Below, in pieces: positions 21,737 through 23,924 of a DNA stretch of 23,924 bases. Positions within the stretch are counted from its first letter, which is position 1. The number at the start of each line of letters is the position of its first letter. Where the stretch lies: assembly GCA_937995835.1 (NCBI GenBank), contig CALKIV010000064.1:1-23924 (forward strand). Reading direction: 5' to 3'. The DNA is from an uncultured Dysgonomonas sp. (GTDB lineage: Bacteria > Bacteroidota > Bacteroidia > Bacteroidales > Dysgonomonadaceae). The position numbers were made by a program, and so were the translations under genes. A model generated the notes under the pieces. That model made no database searches. It was not told the DNA's origin and worked only from the letters and a program-made list of their open reading frames with translations.

Positions 21737-23924
21737 ATGAAATATAAGTTTTTGATTTCCTTCATAGCCTACACCATATCAGCGGTTAGTGCATTTGCCC
21801 AAAATTTCAGTGTTTCGGGTGTAGTGAAGGATGAAAATGCAGAGCCATTGATAGGTGTTTCGGTGGTGATAAAAGGCACGACAAAAGGAGTGGTGACAGA
21901 TATAGACGGAAAGTTCCAGTTGTCACAATCCTCAGACAAGGATGTATTGGTGTTTAAGTATTTAGGGTATAAGGATAAGGAAGTTATTCCTCAACAGGGA
22001 GAATATCTAAATGTTGTTCTTGATAACGCTGATACCCAACTTGATGAGGTGCTCGTTGTAGCCTATGGAGTGATCTCTAAGACGGGATATACCGGTTCAG
22101 CTTCTACAATAAATAAAGATAAGATAGCACAAACGCAAGTTAGCAGTGTGTCTAGGTTGCTTCAAGGAACAGCCTCAGGCGTGCAGTCAGTGGCCTCTTC
22201 AGGACAACCGGGGTCGGATGCAGCTATCTATATTCGTGGTATAGGTTCGGTGAATGCATCGAGCACTCCCCTCTATATCGTAGACGGTGCACCTTTTAAT
22301 GGAGCTTTAAACTCGATCAATCCGGATGATATAGAATCAGTAAACGTATTAAAAGATGCGGCTTCCACAGCACTTTATGGTTCACGTGCAGGAAATGGTC
22401 TGATCATGATAACAACCAAGCAAGGCAGTAAAAATAGCAAGCCTAAGGTAGATGCAAGCTTTAAGTATGGTTTCTCGTCTAGGGCGGTGAGCGATTATAA
22501 GAAGGTGTCAACAAACGATTATTTCGAATTGTATTGGGAAGGGATGAGAAATCAGCAACTATATGTAAATAAAAAGTCTCCTGAGGAAGCAGCATTATTT
22601 GCATCAAATAATATTCTAAGCAATTTGGGTATCAATCCTTATGGAAGTGCTTTCCCTCAACCAGTGGGCACTGATGGCAAAATAGTGGCAGGAGCTCGCC
22701 CCTTATGGAATGACGATTGGTCAAAAGAATATACTCAAGATGCAAACAGAACAGAAGCACAAGTGGGTATCTCAGGAGGAGGTAGTGGTTTATCCTACTA
22801 TGTGTCCTTAGGTTATCTGAATGATCAAGGAATTGCTTTGGCATCAGGCTTCAAACGCTATACTGGGCGTGTGAATCTGAATGGAGATATCAAATCTTGG
22901 CTGAGGTTTTCGACAGGGATCTCACTTTCTCACTCTAATCAGGATAGCCCAAAGGGTGATGATAGTGCATCTTCAAACACACTAAACTTTGCAAGGCTGA
23001 TCCCTAATTTTTACCCTATATGGGAAAGAGAGGGAGATGGAGCATTTAAACTAGATGCACATGGCAATAAAATTATAGATTATGGTAATTATAGACCTTC
23101 AGGAGCTGGTCCTAGAACGAATCACTTGGGTTCTTCACCCTACGATTTTAGTAAAGTTAAACGAGATATAGCCTCTGTTAGAGCTTCGTTGGAAGCAGAT
23201 ATCTACAAAGGATTGCAGTATAAAGGGAGTGTAAATATAGATTATACGAACAAAAATGATCATAATTATCAAAACCCTGTATATGGCGAAGGCTCGTTTA
23301 GTGAGACCCCCGGTAGTGTGCAGAGGTATAATTATCGGACAACGGACTTTACAGCAAATAATATATTGACTTATAAAAAGACTTTTGCTGAGGTACACAA
23401 TTTGAGAGTGTTGGCAGGACAAGAATATTATGAATATAATACAGAATATATCTATGGCTCTCGTAGTGGTTTCCCAACGCTAGGACTAGAGCAGCCGGTT
23501 GGAGCAAGTACATTGAATGACTTTACTGGTAATGCTGATCAATATAAGTTGCTGAGTTTTTTTGGTAATGCAGAGTATAACTACAATCATAAGTACTATG
23601 GTTCAGCATCCTTACGTTCGGATGGTTCGTCACGTTTTGCAAAAGACTCCCGTTGGGGTACTTTCTGGTCAGTGGGTGGTTCGTGGAGAATCTCGGAAGA
23701 AGATTTTATGCAAGACCTTTCTTTAATCAATAGTCTGACGCTCAGAGCAAGCTATGGGGGGCAAGGGAACGATAATGTGGGTTATTATGCTTATCAAGGC
23801 TTGTTCTCCATCAAGAACAACTTAGGCGAATCGGGTTTTGTGACCTCTTCCTTGGAAAATAAAAATTTGAAATGGGAAACCAATCTGAATTTCAATGTTG
23901 GCCTAGATTATGTTTTGTTCAGAG
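21737..23924 (+). CDS. SusC/RagA-family TonB-linked outer membrane protein (3' partial)
   Basis: An uninterrupted frame of 729 codons runs off the window. A signal peptide (about 1-21, cleavage after SAFA) is followed by a carboxypeptidase-regulatory-like domain (about 23-100, with SGVVKDENAEPLIGVSV). Next come the TonB-box-like DEVLVVAYG (103-111) and a plug domain with IYIRGIGS and TPLYIVDG, and KDAASTALYGSRAGNGLIMITTK at 206-228. The beta-barrel follows. Such receptors import ligands across the outer membrane with a SusD-type lipoprotein, which would lie beyond the window. There is no STN domain, so signalling to an anti-sigma factor is not expected. The gene is divergent from the B12 importer operon and lacks a riboswitch, so a corrinoid substrate is possible but not supported. 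No Shine-Dalgarno is seen before the ATG. Confidence 0.93.
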   Translation, partial: MKYKFLISFIAYTISAVSAFAQNFSVSGVVKDENAEPLIGVSVVIKGTTKGVVTDIDGKFQLSQSSDKDVLVFKYLGYKDKEVIPQQGEYLNVVLDNADTQLDEVLVVAYGVISKTGYTGSASTINKDKIAQTQVSSVSRLLQGTASGVQSVASSGQPGSDAAIYIRGIGSVNASSTPLYIVDGAPFNGALNSINPDDIESVNVLKDAASTALYGSRAGNGLIMITTKQGSKNSKPKVDASFKYGFSSRAVSDYKKVSTNDYFELYWEGMRNQQLYVNKKSPEEAALFASNNILSNLGINPYGSAFPQPVGTDGKIVAGARPLWNDDWSKEYTQDANRTEAQVGISGGGSGLSYYVSLGYLNDQGIALASGFKRYTGRVNLNGDIKSWLRFSTGISLSHSNQDSPKGDDSASSNTLNFARLIPNFYPIWEREGDGAFKLDAHGNKIIDYGNYRPSGAGPRTNHLGSSPYDFSKVKRDIASVRASLEADIYKGLQYKGSVNIDYTNKNDHNYQNPVYGEGSFSETPGSVQRYNYRTTDFTANNILTYKKTFAEVHNLRVLAGQEYYEYNTEYIYGSRSGFPTLGLEQPVGASTLNDFTGNADQYKLLSFFGNAEYNYNHKYYGSASLRSDGSSRFAKDSRWGTFWSVGGSWRISEEDFMQDLSLINSLTLRASYGGQGNDNVGYYAYQGLFSIKNNLGESGFVTSSLENKNLKWETNLNFNVGLDYVLFR

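Noticed and set aside
22632..22844. 70-codon - strand frame in the SusC region, and a similar one at 23135-23422
   Set aside because: Both lie antisense to the uninterrupted SusC-like frame and show no domain.
1..23924. CRISPR arrays, tRNAs, rRNAs, insertion sequences, prophage or attachment sites
   Set aside because: None seen by eye: no regularly spaced repeats, no cloverleaf sequences, no transposase or integrase genes.

Overview
This window carries a nearly complete anaerobic-type (early cobalt insertion) adenosylcobalamin (vitamin B12) pathway and a corrinoid ABC importer, between a secreted PP2C-like phosphatase (5' end outside the window) and a SusC/RagA-type TonB-dependent receptor (3' end outside the window). 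The SusC receptor, AT-rich spacers, absence of clear Shine-Dalgarno sequences and promoter elements of the Bacteroides type (TAnnTTTG) point to a Bacteroidota member, probably order Bacteroidales. Genus cannot be assigned from the sequence alone. No tRNA, rRNA, CRISPR, insertion sequence or prophage signal was seen.

Layout. (1) 1-971, + strand: the phosphatase gene, followed by a strong bidirectional terminator hairpin. (2) 1057-2932, - strand: pduO and cbiA, transcribed from a promoter near 2960. (3) 3040-3330, + strand: a cobalamin riboswitch with a candidate terminator. (4) 3388-15137, + strand: twelve tightly packed genes: cbiH-cbiC fusion, cbiP, cobD, cbiB, cbiET, cbiG-cbiF fusion, a C_GCAxxG_C_C family protein, cobU, cobT, cobS, cobC and a metallophosphoesterase. 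(5) 15131-20866, - strand, convergent with block 4: cbiL, btuF, btuC, btuD and a cbiJ-cbiD fusion, preceded by a second cobalamin riboswitch at about 21162-21342. (6) 21737 to the window end, + strand: the SusC-like receptor, divergent from block 5.

How the genes work together. CbiL, CbiH, CbiF, CbiG, CbiD, CbiJ, CbiE/T and CbiC convert cobalt-precorrin-2 to cobyrinate. CbiA amidates it, PduO adenosylates cobalt, and CbiP makes cobyric acid. CobD and CbiB attach the aminopropanol arm, CobU activates it, CobT and CobS build and join the lower ligand, and CobC removes phosphate. Not seen here are a cobalt chelatase (CbiK/CbiX), uroporphyrinogen III methyltransferase, a precorrin-2 dehydrogenase, a cobalt transporter, a threonine kinase (PduX) and lower-ligand synthesis genes. 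BtuFCD gives salvage uptake under the same riboswitch as CbiL and CbiJ-CbiD.

Most interesting points: the uncharacterised cysteine-rich protein translationally coupled to cobU, a shared CGGGG-loop hairpin just downstream of both riboswitches, four multidomain fusions, non-canonical SAM-site motifs in CbiET, and a duplicated element plus an inverted repeat upstream of the SusC gene.
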